Numbered from the stretch's first letter, positions 36,425 through 48,980 are shown. The stretch: DNA of 64,000 bases from Periplaneta americana (GCF_040183065.1 NC_091120.1:177303396-177367395); one strand, 5' to 3'. The notes: generated from the sequence alone by a model not told the origin. Numbers and translations are program-made.

Positions 36425-37732
36425 TCATGTTGGTGGCTTAACAGGGGATCTTCTCTTCTTTTCCTTTCTATGGGAAGATGCTTTTGCCTGCGACTGCTTT
36501 GTCTTCGACTCCGGCGACTCACTTGCAGTTCGTCGCACTCCTGATCGCGATCTTGATCGAGGACGTGATCGAGAACGTGATCTCGACCTGCCACCCGAAC
36601 TAGGAGTGCGACGTTCTTGTGTTCTACTAGGCCTACAATCCTTCTCTGCTGTCATAGCAATAATTTTCTTAGGGACGTAAGGCCTGATGTCAAGTCCACA
36701 AGTGTCGTCTGACTCAGCAGTCTGAGTAGCGGCGTCTACATATGTCTGGGTTGCGATCTCAATTCGCTTCCCAGGTATGTTCGTAAGAGGTGGCGTTTGT
36801 GTGGTGGCATCGATTCCCTCTGTTGCTCTCTGCAGTACAGACGCATAGGACTTTTCAGTTGCCTTCTTTTCTTTATCTAAAATACGCTTACGTGCCTCAA
36901 AGAAGCTAATATTTTCCCGGACTCGAAGCTCTTGAATCGTCTTTTCCAGCATATACTTTGGGCAGTTTTTAGAATTTGAAGCATGGTCCCCAGAACAATT
37001 CACACAGTGCTCGGCGCCAGTACATGGGGAATCCCCATGGTCTGCACCGCCGCACTTTGCACAGATGATATTGTTTGTGCAACGTTTTTGCGTATGTCCG
37101 AACCGTTGGCACCTAAAGCACCGCATTGGGTTCGGCACATACGCACGCACAGGGACACGCTCATACCCAACAAAGATATATTCTGGCAAGAGAGACGTTT
37201 CAAAGGTCAGAAAGACTGTGCTCAGGGGTTCAGTCCGTCCGTCCCGCTTCCGTATTAAACGGTAAGCCTTGGACACGGACTGTTCCGCCAGCTCTAATTG
37301 GATCTCTTCATCTGATAGACCATCTAGAGAATCTGTATGCACAACTCCTCGCGTGGTGTTAAGCGAGGAGTGTCGTTCAACTCTGATGGGGTATGACCCC
37401 AGCAACTTTGCTTTCAACAGCGTCTCACTCTGTTTAGCAGATGCAGTCTCAACGAGGAGACTACCGTTGCGGAGTCGAGTTGCATTTCTGACCTTTCCAA
37501 CGAGTCCATCGAGCGCACGTCTCACGTAGAATGGACTAATGTCTTTCATAGTTTTGTCCGTTCCGTCCAATGTGATACTGATAAACTTTGGAGGCGGCAC
37601 TTTTACAGTAACTTTCTCAGGGTCCAATTCCATAGCAATTTTCGTCATATGACCACCAGTCGTACTTTCTCCTGTCTTATGTTTCTTATTACTTTTTTCT
37701 GAAGAAGGAGAAGAAGAGCGCGTAGAAGCCAT
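36425..37732 (-). CDS. LINE ORF1 nucleocapsid-like protein
   Basis: Open frame of 435 residues from the ATG at 37732 to a TGA at 36425. The frame continues upstream without an ATG, so the MASTR start is chosen. Three zinc knuckles lie at about residues 205-218, 224-237 and 243-257 (CFRC...H...C, CAKC...H...C, CVNC...H...C), the arrangement of Gag-like ORF1 proteins in I and Jockey elements. A helical stretch (EKTIQELRVRENISF) and a C-terminal Arg/Ser-rich tail (alternating RS) follow. The role is RNA binding and particle formation with the element's transcript. Confidence 0.92.
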   Translation of the reverse strand: MASTRSSSPSSEKSNKKHKTGESTTGGHMTKIAMELDPEKVTVKVPPPKFISITLDGTDKTMKDISPFYVRRALDGLVGKVRNATRLRNGSLLVETASAKQSETLLKAKLLGSYPIRVERHSSLNTTRGVVHTDSLDGLSDEEIQLELAEQSVSKAYRLIRKRDGRTEPLSTVFLTFETSLLPEYIFVGYERVPVRAYVPNPMRCFRCQRFGHTQKRCTNNIICAKCGGADHGDSPCTGAEHCVNCSGDHASNSKNCPKYMLEKTIQELRVRENISFFEARKRILDKEKKATEKSYASVLQRATEGIDATTQTPPLTNIPGKRIEIATQTYVDAATQTAESDDTCGLDIRPYVPKKIIAMTAEKDCRPSRTQERRTPSSGGRSRSRSRSRPRSRSRSGVRRTASESPESKTKQSQAKASSHRKEKKRRSPVKPPT

Positions 37733-38790
37733 TTTGAAACTGGCCCCCCCTACGGAACCGTCGGCGTCAGCCTGCCACCGGGGGGGCGGAAGAAAAAGAC
37801 ACCAAAAAAGTCTTCTCGGTCTGTGCCGGCCGTGGGGACCCCCCCACAGCCCGATCCCAAGCAACCCACTTCACGCAAGTTACCCTTCAAACTGGTCATT
37901 ACACACCTAATGGCAAGTCTTACACCAGAGGCGTGTCGCAGTTTTATGCCCCTACCACGGGAATAACCGCCCGTGGCTCCCCACTCTACACTGAATACAA
38001 GTGCCAGACTACTGCGGCTAACTCCGACCGACCCTCCCAAAGCCGGAGCAATCCGAGACCGCACGCAGCTTCAGGGGACTTGTGGTTGATTACACTGCGA
38101 CACCCATACGTCAGCGGTAACACGTCGGAGCGATATATCCGCCCCGGCGAGCAGAATCGGTCACCGGGACGATTAAGTCGCTCCGGGCCCCCACTGGGGC
38201 TCCACGTGAGTGTACATGACTACTGGTCCGGGCTCCGCACCTAGACTTGCATATAGGGGCAGTATGAAGGGTCCACTATTGCTTCGTTGCTGGGCGCCCT
38301 GTCGGGCCACACAAGTTGGAAGTCGCGCTCGAAACCGTGGGACAGGACCACGGAGATAGGAAAGATCCCCGCTGGTGAGACGGGAGTTATAAACCTAAGA
38401 AACTTAACCTAATAATAGATATAAGAATTAGAAGGGGAAGAAGAATAAAGCCTCATCAGGCATTGTTAACAAATCCCGTCATGGTGGCGGACGTGGCAAG
38501 AACAAAAACAGCGGGGATGGAGAGGTGAAAATGGCTATGATGATGTGGTGGGCGTTCCGCATGCAATGGCGGCCGGCGGAGAGAAATAGTGATGAAAAAG
38601 AAGAGAGAACGAAGAGGAGTGGTTGGTGATGGGACGAAAAATGGCCGAAAAGAAGAGCACGAGAGCCACCATTGCACCCCCCGGTCACCACTTGGAGGAA
38701 CCCACCTCGACCGGACAGTCTTTGTATCCGCATACCAATATAAGGTTTATTATTACTGATCAATAGAAAATAGTTTTTGATACTACAGTA

Positions 38791-39008
38791 TAGGGGAGAG
38801 ATGGGTAGTATCCGACATCGGGTAATATCGGACAGTGCGTTTCTTTCATCTACCACCATATGGTAGTACCTGAATGACATGGTTACGTTTCTGTATGCGA
38901 CATCACAGAAACATAACCATGTCAATCAGGTACTATCATCGTGTGGTAGATGAAAGAAACTCACTGTCCAATATTACCCGATGTCCTATACTACCCAACT
39001 CTCCCCTA
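38791..39008. repeat. palindromic MITE family M2, copy 1
   Basis: 218 bp that is almost entirely one inverted repeat (TAGGGGAGAGATGGGTAGTA ... TACTACCCAACTCTCCCCTA) with a small centre near 38893-38903. TA at the ends. A sister copy is at 56339-56539. No coding capacity. Confidence 0.85.
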
Positions 39009-39009
39009 C

Positions 39010-39391
39010 TTTTTTTTTTTTGAAAGATGGGACATGACAGTTAAGCAGCCGAGCTTGGAACTACAGTGCCATGTTGCCAATATGGACTACCATGCTGCCA
39101 GCTGATGGAAGCTAGCAATTGTCGTTAAGATGGCTGACGTTAAAACATTCATTGACAATTGACGCGAAGGTAAGAAAACAATACAAAAATCGACAGAGAA
39201 TCAAAGACGAAACGTACCAATGCTAACATTGTGTGCACAATAAATGTCGCCAAGAAAGCTATTAAGCACTCGCCACGTTGGCAACTCAACCGTTGTTACC
39301 ATAGCAACAGACCTACCACGCTATGTGACATTCAGTTGTTTTTCCGATCGCAACGTTCCTATCATGTCCCATCTTTAAAAAAAAAAAAAAC
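39010..39391. mobile_element. non-autonomous DNA element with T-run termini
   Basis: Starts with a T run then GAAAGATGGGACATGA; ends TCATGTCCCATCTTT plus an A run. 382 bp, directly abutting the palindromic MITE. No ORF of note. Confidence 0.65.
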
Positions 39392-39679
39392 AAGTATAGG
39401 TATCAGCAACAGCTGGAAATCTGTTCTTCGTCTTTAACAGTTTATTGTCTTCCTAAGACTGATTTATTTATTCAAAATAGCATAGGTTATTCTAATAATG
39501 GCAATGTAAAGATGGGAGAACGAAATTATTTTATGTCGAGACTTCTTGATGTAAATCCCTACATCGTTTGTCTTTGGTTACATTTATCGCACACTGCGTC
39601 TAGCTGCGAGTACAGTTTCTGAGAGTCTTTCTAAAAATGTTGAACCAATGCTCCTTTTGTCACTACTTCTGTTACTCAC

Positions 39680-39882
39680 CCCCAGTGACGATAAGCTTGA
39701 TCGTTGTAGATGAATAGCCACCATTCGGTCGATGTCTTCATCGGGCGAGGGAGGCCACTCGCCAGAACTGACACTGCCGGGGCCTTTTCGTCCGCCTGCA
39801 CCCACGATGGGAGAAGGGCTCGCGCTCTTGCTGTGCGTAGGCAGTACAACAGGAGGGATCTCCTCTGAGATGCTGGCATCAT
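39680..39882 (-). CDS. btsz: bitesize-like gene, linker exon before C2A
   Basis: Exon of 203 bp between a CCCACAG acceptor and a G|GTGAGT donor. It starts with two bases completing a split Asp codon from the 42100 donor and ends in phase 0. It encodes a Ser/Pro-rich segment, then an acidic stretch and SSLSSLG, which flows into QRSDSLASVYS of the next exon. That Ser-rich run just before C2A is typical of the synaptotagmin-like/bitesize family. The intron downstream of it (39679-31961) contains the full-length LINE. Confidence 0.8.
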
Positions 39883-40523
39883 CTGTGGGAGAAACAACAC
39901 CAGACTCTTGAGTTACGAGTGTTGTGCATAAGGCTAGTTTGATCATACAATGGTAGATAAATATTTATCTATTTATGAGAAACAGAAGTATGAAATACCC
40001 TTCTCGTACATTTTTCTAAAACTTTTTCCCAAAAATATTTTTTCTAATATTTAAAATCCCTAAAACATAATTTTCCTTAGGCCCAGTTGTACGATCGATG
40101 AATAAATCTTGGAATAGCTATTCGTGAAATAGCCTAACTATAGATTAAATGAAGCTCCGTACTGTATGACGTTCGTTTATTCCAAAGTTATCTATTCCAT
40201 AGTTAGCAGAATTGGAACAGAAGTTGGTAATACTTTAGATGGTGTTTTGTTTATAAGGTGCATTCACAATACCAGTTTTTTTTATATTTCTGAACATATT
40301 ATTACTATTTTACCTACGGTGTTTATTATAAAGAAATTAATATGAATCAAAAAGAATTAGAAATCAAAACTATAAGATAGAAGATACAATCAAGCAAGCT
40401 AGTTGAGATAGTGAAGGACCATAATAACGTGCTAGAAAAAAAAACTGATGTCTTAAGTCATAACGTCTATCAAAAGGCAAGAACGTGAAAGTCCGTAGCT
40501 AGTTATTTAAAGCTCAGACTAAT

Positions 40524-40700
40524 CTAGTATAAACAGCCACGAAGCTTGAGGTGATGAGAGTACTAGGGACAATAGATTGTGCCGGTACTATTTCGCATTG
40601 TCTGTGATGATGCGATAGTAACGATCCTAGTGGTTAGCAACTACCTATGGATGCATATTCCCTACGTATTGAGCTTCGTGACTGTATATACTAGACTGTG
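40524..40700 (-). mobile_element. MITE family M1, copy B
   Basis: About 177 bp; right end CTGTATATACTAGACTGTG intact, left end shortened to CTAGTATAAACAG. CTAAT flanks both sides. It is the reverse complement of the copy at 41004-41186. Confidence 0.85.
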
Positions 40701-41003
40701 CTAATACCTACAGGCATGCAGAACGTAATGCTGATATTATAATATTATGTACATAATTTCCTTATGAATTTGTTAAAAATTTAATTTTAATTATTGAAAG
40801 AATTAGCATTTCTTTACAATGATGATAATATGAACTATTTTTATCCGTCTGTTATGTATTTCAAATTATCATTGATTAATTCCAGTACACTTAAAACAGT
40901 GTCCATTTTTAGTCTAAATTCAACATATATCTAATTAAAGCCATTTCCCGTTACTACTTCCTGGGAGATAAAGATGATAGTGCATATCAAGTAATGGTAA
41001 AAT

Positions 41004-41186
41004 CACAGTATAGTATATACAGTCACGAAGCTCAATACGTTGGGAATATGCATCCATAGATAGTTGCTAACCACTAGGATTGCTACTATCGCCTCATCAC
41101 AGACAATGCGAAATAGTACCGGCACAGTCTATTGTTCCTAGTACCCTCAACAACTCAAGCTTCGTAACTGTATATACTAGACTGTG
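41004..41186 (+). mobile_element. MITE family M1, copy C
   Basis: 183 bp, CACAGTATAGTATATACAG to CTGTATATACTAGACTGTG, flanked by a perfect GTAAAAT duplication (40997-41003 and 41187-41193; 8 bp if the shared G is counted). A 7-8 bp duplication would fit P- or hAT-type transposition; no transposase is present. Confidence 0.88.
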
Positions 41187-41394
41187 GTAAAATTATGACG
41201 GGATAAACCGAAGTACCCCGATAAAACCTGCCCCAAATTCCTACTCTCTACACTACAACCATTACAAGACATCCACTTTCTGTGACAAATGATGTGTCGG
41301 AAAACAGTTTAAGACGCCCCTGAAAATCATTTATTTGCCTTCTGCTCGTATACATTTTAGTATATCAACTTTCTTACAAGTGTATAGTAATTTA

Positions 41395-41985
41395 CATTAA
41401 AAATGAAAGATTTTGCTAAAAGAAACAGTCCTGTATCTCAACGCTCAAGAGCTATGAATTTTATTTTTATTTTAAGTACATTACAAGGAATTGCACTTCC
41501 TTTTCATCAAATAAAATGTTGCAGTTAAAAATGGGCTGAAATATAGCGAAGTGTGAAAAAAAAAATACAAACAAAATTAAAGTTTCGGAAGGTTTAATGC
41601 TTCAGAAATTTGAATTAAAATTCTTAATTCTAAGATCTTAAAATTTTCCGTTTCCGATTTTAGGTTGGCAATGAATACCTAAAACTGAAAGCGGGAATTT
41701 TTAAAAGTGACTGCAAATAAATTCTTAGAATTAAGATTTTTAGTTCAAATTTAAAAACATTAAACCTCCCGAAATTTTTAAGTTGATGTTTTTACCTTCT
41801 TTTTTTTTCACTTTGCATTTAAACACTTCACAATTTCTTATTAAAAAGACAAAAATCATAGCTCTATTTCGGTCCATTTTTGAAACAATATTTTCTTTAA
41901 TAAAGAAGTGCAATCCCTTGTTGTATATTTGAAAAAGCCATAGCTCTTGAGTAGTTTCAGCTTCAGGATCATTTTTAACGTAGAC
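41395..41985. repeat. foldback element with diverged arms
   Basis: Left half (CTCAAGAGCTATG, GGAATTGCACTTCC, GGTTTAATG...) recurs inverted in the right half (centre near 41690). About 590 bp, AT-rich, no ORF, in the intron just downstream of the large first coding exon. Confidence 0.65.
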
Positions 41986-42099
41986 TAAGACAGAATTATC
42001 AAAAAGCTTATACAGAAAAAAACTAAAAGAACAGTAGAAAAGTAGGGGTGTCTTTAAAACGTTACATACATACTGACTCTTACACTAAAGATAAAGTAC

Positions 42100-43552
42100 C
42101 TTCGTCAAAGGCACTGTCGTCATCTTTGGGAGCTGGCGTCATTTTTATTAATGGAGGCTCCATTCCTATGACATCAGACGCAACAATTACAGCTTTTTCA
42201 CTTTTGGAAGTGTCCCTCTTAACGTCTGCAACTTCTGACCGTTTTCTTTCATCCGCAGAGACACGGCGTTGTTTTGGCTGTGGAACATCCACTTCTTTGG
42301 CACTCGACGTGCCTTTCTCTTCGTCATACTCTCTCCTGCAATCAGCCGAAGCACTTCTTTGTCCCTTTTGGGTGAGTTCCAATGTTTTGGCTTCAGATCT
42401 GCCTCTGACTTCGCTTGATCGAGATACGTATTTTTCCAGTGTAGCCTTATTCATTTTCAGTGTTTCTGGATAGCGATTATTTGTCTTGAGCACTTCCAGA
42501 TCTCTTCCGACTGCAGAGAGTTCTTGAGATGTCTCCAATTTGTTGGTCTCTGATCGGCCTTTCTTCCCACTAACTTGAGATTTATGCATTTCCACTGTAA
42601 CTTCCTCCGAGTCAGAGATTGCAGGTTGGTTCGTCATTGGAATCTCCACTGTTTCTGGAGAGCGTCTATTTTTGTCGAGCACTTTCAGGCCTCTTTCGAC
42701 TGCAGAGAGTTCTTGAGATGTCTCCAATTTGTTGGTACCTGATCGGCCTTTCTTTCCATTAATTTTAGATTTATGCATTTCCACCATAACTTCCTCCGAT
42801 TCGGAGATTGCAGGTTGGTTGATCATTGGAATCTCCACTGTTTCTGGAGAGCGTCTATTTGTGTTAAGCACTTTCAGGCCTCTTTCGACTGCAGAGAGTT
42901 CTTGAGATGTCTCCAATTTGTTGGTACCTGATCGGCCTTTCTTTCCATTAACTTTAGATTTATGCATTTCCACTGTAACTTCCTCTGATTCAGAAGCTGT
43001 AGGTTGGTTGATCATTGGAATCTGCACTGTTTCTGGCGAGCGTCTATTTTTGTCGAGCACATCTAGACCTTTCTCAGATGCAGAGAGTGCTTGAGGTGTC
43101 TCCAATTTTCTGGTCCCTGGCGAGCCTCTCTCTTCATTAATTTGAGATTTATATTTCTTTGTTGTAACTTCCTGTCCTCTTTCTGATTCAGAGGCTGTAG
43201 GCTGGTTCATTATTGGAATTTCCACTGTTTCTGTAGAACATCTATTTTGCTTCCGCTTATCCAAGTCTCCCTCATCTGCAATAAATTCTTCAGGAGACTC
43301 TAATTTTCTGGCTTGTGACAAGTCTCTCTCTTCACTAATTTGAGATTCATACTTATTCACTGCAAATTCGTCTACTTCCTGTGATTCAGAGGCTGTGGGT
43401 TCATTGGTCGCAGGAATATCAATTCTTTCCCCGGAGTTTTTATTTTCCTCGAGCGCATTCGTATCTCTTTCGGCGGTTGAAGATTCTTGAGAATGATCTT
43501 TGCTTTCGCCCCGTCGTGGCCTGGGTCGACAACAGCTACAGCACCACGCCAT
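42100..43552 (-). CDS. btsz: bitesize-like synaptotagmin-like protein, 5'-most coding exon found
   Basis: Open frame of 484 codons plus one base. I chose the ATG at 43552 because it starts a plausible N-terminus, Met-Ala-Trp-Cys-Cys-Ser-Cys-Cys followed by Arg/Pro-rich residues; another in-frame ATG lies at 43621, and the frame stays open up to a TAA near 43725, so an upstream splice acceptor cannot be excluded. The exon ends at a GAAG|GTACTT donor in phase 1, which joins exactly to the next exon (39882). The protein is hydrophilic and rich in Glu, Lys and Ser. A unit of about 63-66 residues, with a core like SPETVEIPM-NQP and ETSQELSAVERGLKVL, recurs roughly every 189-198 bp (about 42468, 42656, 42846, 43034, 43231, 43430). 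No C2 or Rab-binding domain is visible here. The four Cys at residues 4, 5, 7 and 8 resemble a palmitoylation cluster (inference). Known bitesize genes have long variable 5' isoforms; this could be an alternative first exon. Confidence 0.7.
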
Positions 43553-44479
43553 GAACCCCTGGGGAGGTTTTCCCGCGAGAACCCTTGTAGGGAACGCGAG
43601 ATAGCCTCTTTCGCCCAACATGGTCACTCCAGCCTTCTGAGCAGGTTCAGCGACTCCTGGTAAGACGGGGCGGTGCCCGCCGGCCTCAGTGGGCGTCAAA
43701 ACGAGATTCTGGGCAAGTGTCTCTTATTGTTCAAGTGCCGGTATAACAGTTGAATACTGATGTGCGAAATAAGAGATCAGCGAATACAACACAATCTTCA
43801 GCCACCCTTCTTCTACGATTACAGGCAACTCTGTTAAGCAGAAACATATTTATAATTACAACTGTGATTAAAATCGATGGTATGTGAATATAATAATACA
43901 TTATGCAACGAGCCTATAACGGTAGTAATTAAGGTATATGTACACCTTTACATACAAAAAAAATTTGTTTTGTATAATTTTCCTCTGTAAAACTTTTATA
44001 CAATTGAGAATGGTACCAGAAAGAGAATGAAGTGAACAGATCCCTTGAAATTATGTCTAAATTGTTTATAAAAATATTTTGTTTATAATTTTGACATGCA
44101 ACTTGAAACATGATAGCTCATATAGTTTTTAAGATAGAGCCATAGTTATTTCACTGTTTTATAGCTAAAACTATTCTTTAGTGCCTGAAATATAGCTATT
44201 TTTTATTTTTGTTTACATTAATTAAATATTACCATATATGTAACTTACAATAATATTTTATGTTGCATAAATCATGTAAAAAATCCATAGATAATTATTA
44301 ATTATATTAATGTTATTTTACTCACTGTCAGGCACTGGGGCACATTTTAAGCTTCAAAATGACACCAATATCTTCTTGGTATCACCATATTTGGCTGAGA
44401 TATCATGTTTGAAAGAATTAAATATTCTAAAATTACTATTTACAGGAAATAAGCCACATACTTTCAGAGCCTAGATATT

Positions 44480-44760
44480 CCATCATCATATGTCACTCCT
44501 TAAGCAGCTTCATGTCGGTCCAGTTTCAGCTTCTTTCTGCCACTCAAATACCTCCTCTTTGTTTTAACTTCAGGTATTGAATGTTTTTTATTTATTTTTT
44601 TTTTTTTTTGCATTTTTGTCCCTATTTCCATTGATGCAACAAATCCTGCGATGGTGTTTGTCCCAGGGTTTATGCCCATCCTCCTCAGAATTGTAATTTC
44701 TACTTTTGGACTCTTATTAAAATGACGTACAACATCACTGACACACAAATTTAAAGTTTT
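44480..44760 (-). pseudogene. possible transposon-protein C-terminal relic
   Basis: Minus frame with ILRRMGINPGTNTIAGF, a Lys-rich stretch and, in another frame, GVTYDDG. The layout (xLGxxPGxxT ... basic ... Y-G) resembles the end of a transposon-encoded protein family of arthropods, possibly a Mutator-like transposase. Weak. Confidence 0.3.
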
Positions 44761-45147
44761 ATGACTAACAGTAAAAGATTATAAATTACTTCATTATGTA
44801 AAAAAGTTTTTTCAATCTAATGATCATGCCCAGATATCTATGCATCTATTTCGGGACTAGAAAGAAGTTTATTTTACAAGCAATGCTGGACGAGGGAATT
44901 GACTGCTACGAAGATCACTCCAAAAGTAATGCACTCCAAAAGTAAGTGACCGTGGCTGATGACGCAGCATTTTGGAAAATGGGACTTATCTGAAAAACCA
45001 TAAGCCATAAATCGAAAATTTTTATATCAAATTAAAGGGGAGAAAATTCTCTATTAAAATAGTTATATTTTGAAAATTCTAATTTTTCATCATTTTTTTA
45101 GTTTTGTGGGTGTACATATATCTTAAGATGCGAGTATGTTTGTTTAT

Positions 45148-45176
45148 GAAACGAGCGCAAGCTCGTTTCATAATTT
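45148..45176. repeat. perfect short hairpin
   Basis: ATGAAACGAGC-GCAA-GCTCGTTTCAT: 11-bp arms with a 4-nt loop. Confidence 0.85.
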
Positions 45177-45223
45177 TCATACGAGCGTCTTAATTATCAT
45201 TATAGGCAAGTTTCATACGACTT

Positions 45224-45701
45224 TTTATGCTCGACCACATTTCTAACTTGAAATTATTCACAAGTATTCATGTTATGGTTATCTAAGTGAAGAGCGGAAC
45301 TGGCCTTCTAAATTGTGAGATGTGCGCAGACGCGAAAGTATTGATTTTTTCCGAGGGACGAATGTCATTTACCTTGATATAATCTAGAGAATAACATGAA
45401 CATTAATATTGATATAACCTGGAAATTGATTTAGAATTGAATTTATTTGAATATTATTTACAATTAACGCTAATTATTATAGTAACAGAACATAAGCTTC
45501 TGCGACAGTATTGGATTTCCAGCCTCCGTGACGTTTCGATAGTTGTCTTTCGATTGCATATCCGAGAATAATCGATACTTGCGCTTTCATATTGCTACAA
45601 TAGTGTTTTCTGATTGGTGGAACACCTGAACTTTAATGAGGTCCATTAGAGGGCTGCTACCAGGTGTATAATTACTACATTTCGGCATGGTCGAGCATAA
45701 A
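45224..45701. mobile_element. MITE with TTTATGCTCGACCA ends
   Basis: 478 bp, TTTATGCTCGACCA at the left and its exact complement at 45688-45701. No ORF; superfamily not assigned. Confidence 0.75.
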
Positions 45702-45858
45702 CACATTTATGGTTCCAAAACAAAAAGTGCAAATAAAATTTTATTGGACTATCAACATATTTCACCAACTACAATTAAGACAACTTAATAAATACTAAAT
45801 TGTTAACATAAGATACGATTTGTACGAAGGCCGAGGAGAATTTGTCCCACAAAATATA

Positions 45859-46499
45859 TACAGGGTGATTCAAGAAGATTGTGCTATACTTAGGATGTGA
45901 TTTCTGACGTCATGCTGATGAAAAAAGTTCATATATACTGTACATGTGTCATATTTTGAATAGTTTCGGATAAAATCACGTTTCTTTCTTCCGTAACACG
46001 CAGTCTTGTGCTCTCTCTCTCTCTCTCTCTCTGGACGTCGGGAGCTGTATGTGTTACAGTACAGCTGATAGCAGCGACACAAAATCTCGTTACATCAGGG
46101 TCACGGTTAGAGATAACTCAACACCGGTACAACGTATCTACCTAGCATCCGAACAGTGGAAGTTAGAGGATGCAGCGGGCGCAGTTCACACTCGAGCGGC
46201 TACGTGTATTGCCGCAGAAAGTGGGGTTTTTGAAAACCGGCTTTATTACAGATTTTTCAGGTGAGTAATAACATGAATGTTCTTTAATGAATTTATAATA
46301 CACCCTGTACCATTGCTGTAAATAATTTAAATGCTTAAACCTTCATAATATCTACGTTTATGTTTAACATTCAGGAGGGTGTAACTCACTCAATTAAAAA
46401 AAAAATATGACATATGTTTATATGAACTTTTTTCATCAGAATGATGCCAGAAATCACATCCTAGAGTATTGCACAATCTTCGTGAATCATCCTGTATAT
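45859..46499. mobile_element. TA-type DNA element with ~90-bp inverted repeats
   Basis: Left end CAGGGTGATTCAAGAAGATT, right end complement of CAGGATGATTCACGAAGATT; both arms continue with AGGATGTGATTTCTG and TGATGAAAAAAGTTCATAT. TATA words flank both ends. The interior has a (CT)n run and an unusual GC-richer frame at 46049-46264 that I do not recognise. Confidence 0.75.
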
Positions 46500-46947
46500 G
46501 ATATATATCCTATTATATACTTTATCTCAGCAAGGAATGATAACTCATATCCTACATTTTTCTTGGAAACGAATTTGCTAATATACAATACCATACTTTC
46601 AGACGTAATTATTTACTAGGCATATCAGTACTGCTTGCTACTTAGGAGATTGGGTAAATTTCTCTTTATAGTCAAAATACGATGGGAAGAGAGGATTGAA
46701 GCTCTAACGGATAGGCCATGTGATTATAGATTGCTCTGTATAAAGCTACCGTACTTACAGTGTATCCTGTATGTGTTAACTTACAAGCAGAATAAAATTA
46801 TTAATCTTATATATACTACCAAGCAAGGTTTGAATGATTTAACGAGAAGGAATTCATTAGACCACATCGTGTGTTAATTGGTGTTCATTGTTTTATTGGT
46901 GATGGTAGATTAAGAACTGGAATGCATATGTCATGACTAGATTCAAA

Positions 46948-48290
<1,343 letters not shown>

Positions 48291-48499
48291 ATTAATTGCA
48301 ATAAAACTGAATAATCATCACTGAAGATAAATGTTGATGAAAAACTGAAGATTGAAACAAGGAATTCAAGGCAGTATTTGGGATCAATATTTTAAGAGGC
48401 AAATCGAACAAGTACATTTGATATAATAAAAAAATGAGTAAAGGAATAAAAATAATTAATATGCTAAATTCGCTGCTAACATTTTGAACAAAACAAAAA

Positions 48500-48890
48500 A
48501 GGTTATTTGTAGTTCAAAATGTATTCCTATACTGTGGAGTGGAAACGTGGACTTCAGGCAGAGAAAAAAAAGTACTAGTAATCGAGACTAATTTTTGGAG
48601 GAAGTCCTCTCAAAAATTAAGGATGGATAAAATTTGAGGACTTATTGATGTTAAAATTCTTAGAGGTAACAGAACAAAGAAGATCAAAATGGTTGGGACA
48701 CGTGAAGAGAATGACAACTCGTGTAATTCCAAAGATAGCCTAATACTGGAGTGGGAAAGAGAAGGGAACAGAAGGAGGGGAAGACCTAAAGTGGCAGACT
48801 ACACTCTCTAATCGGGATCACGGTTGTGTTGCGTACACATCTGATTTCGATCAGGAGCTTAATCTGTTCCCAGAGCTAGATAATCGCGCT
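48500..48890 (+). mobile_element. LINE C-terminal relic
   Basis: Pieces ILWSGNVD, then RSKWLGHVKRM and RRRGRPKVAD (about 48680-48800) in shifting frames match the end of an RTE/L2-type reverse transcriptase. Many stops. Confidence 0.6.
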
Positions 48891-48980
48891 AGGCGATTAA
48901 TATAATAGAATAAGTATATATAAATTTCAATCATAAGACACATCTGTTTGCAAATGTTTATTTACTATATGAATATGGAA

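Larger units (their letters stand above)
32349..38714 (-). mobile_element. full-length non-LTR retrotransposon (I/Jockey-group LINE)
   Basis: A complete element of 6366 bp bounded by an identical 11-bp duplication, ACAGTCTTTGT, at 32338-32348 and 38715-38725. Minus-strand order: 5' UTR (38714-37733, GC-rich), gag-like ORF1, an 11-14 bp gap, ORF2 with endonuclease, reverse transcriptase and RNase H, then a 3' UTR of about 375 bp ending AAACCCCACTAA without a poly(A) tail. Both ORFs are open and the target duplication is perfect, so the insertion is young and may be competent. An RNase H domain and three CCHC knuckles point to an I-like clade rather than CR1 or RTE. It lies in a bitesize intron, in the same orientation as the gene. 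Confidence 0.93.

Noticed and set aside
32996-37529. Numerous plus-strand ORFs opposite the LINE
   Set aside because: Antisense shadows of ORF1/ORF2 with no independent motifs.
36425-37864. LINE ORF1 starting at 37864
   Set aside because: That codon is TTG and the extension is low-complexity 5' UTR; the first ATG is 37732.
42162-43500. CRISPR-like or satellite array from the 189-198 bp periodicity
   Set aside because: The periodicity is in frame, degenerate and within a coding exon: protein repeat, not a DNA array.
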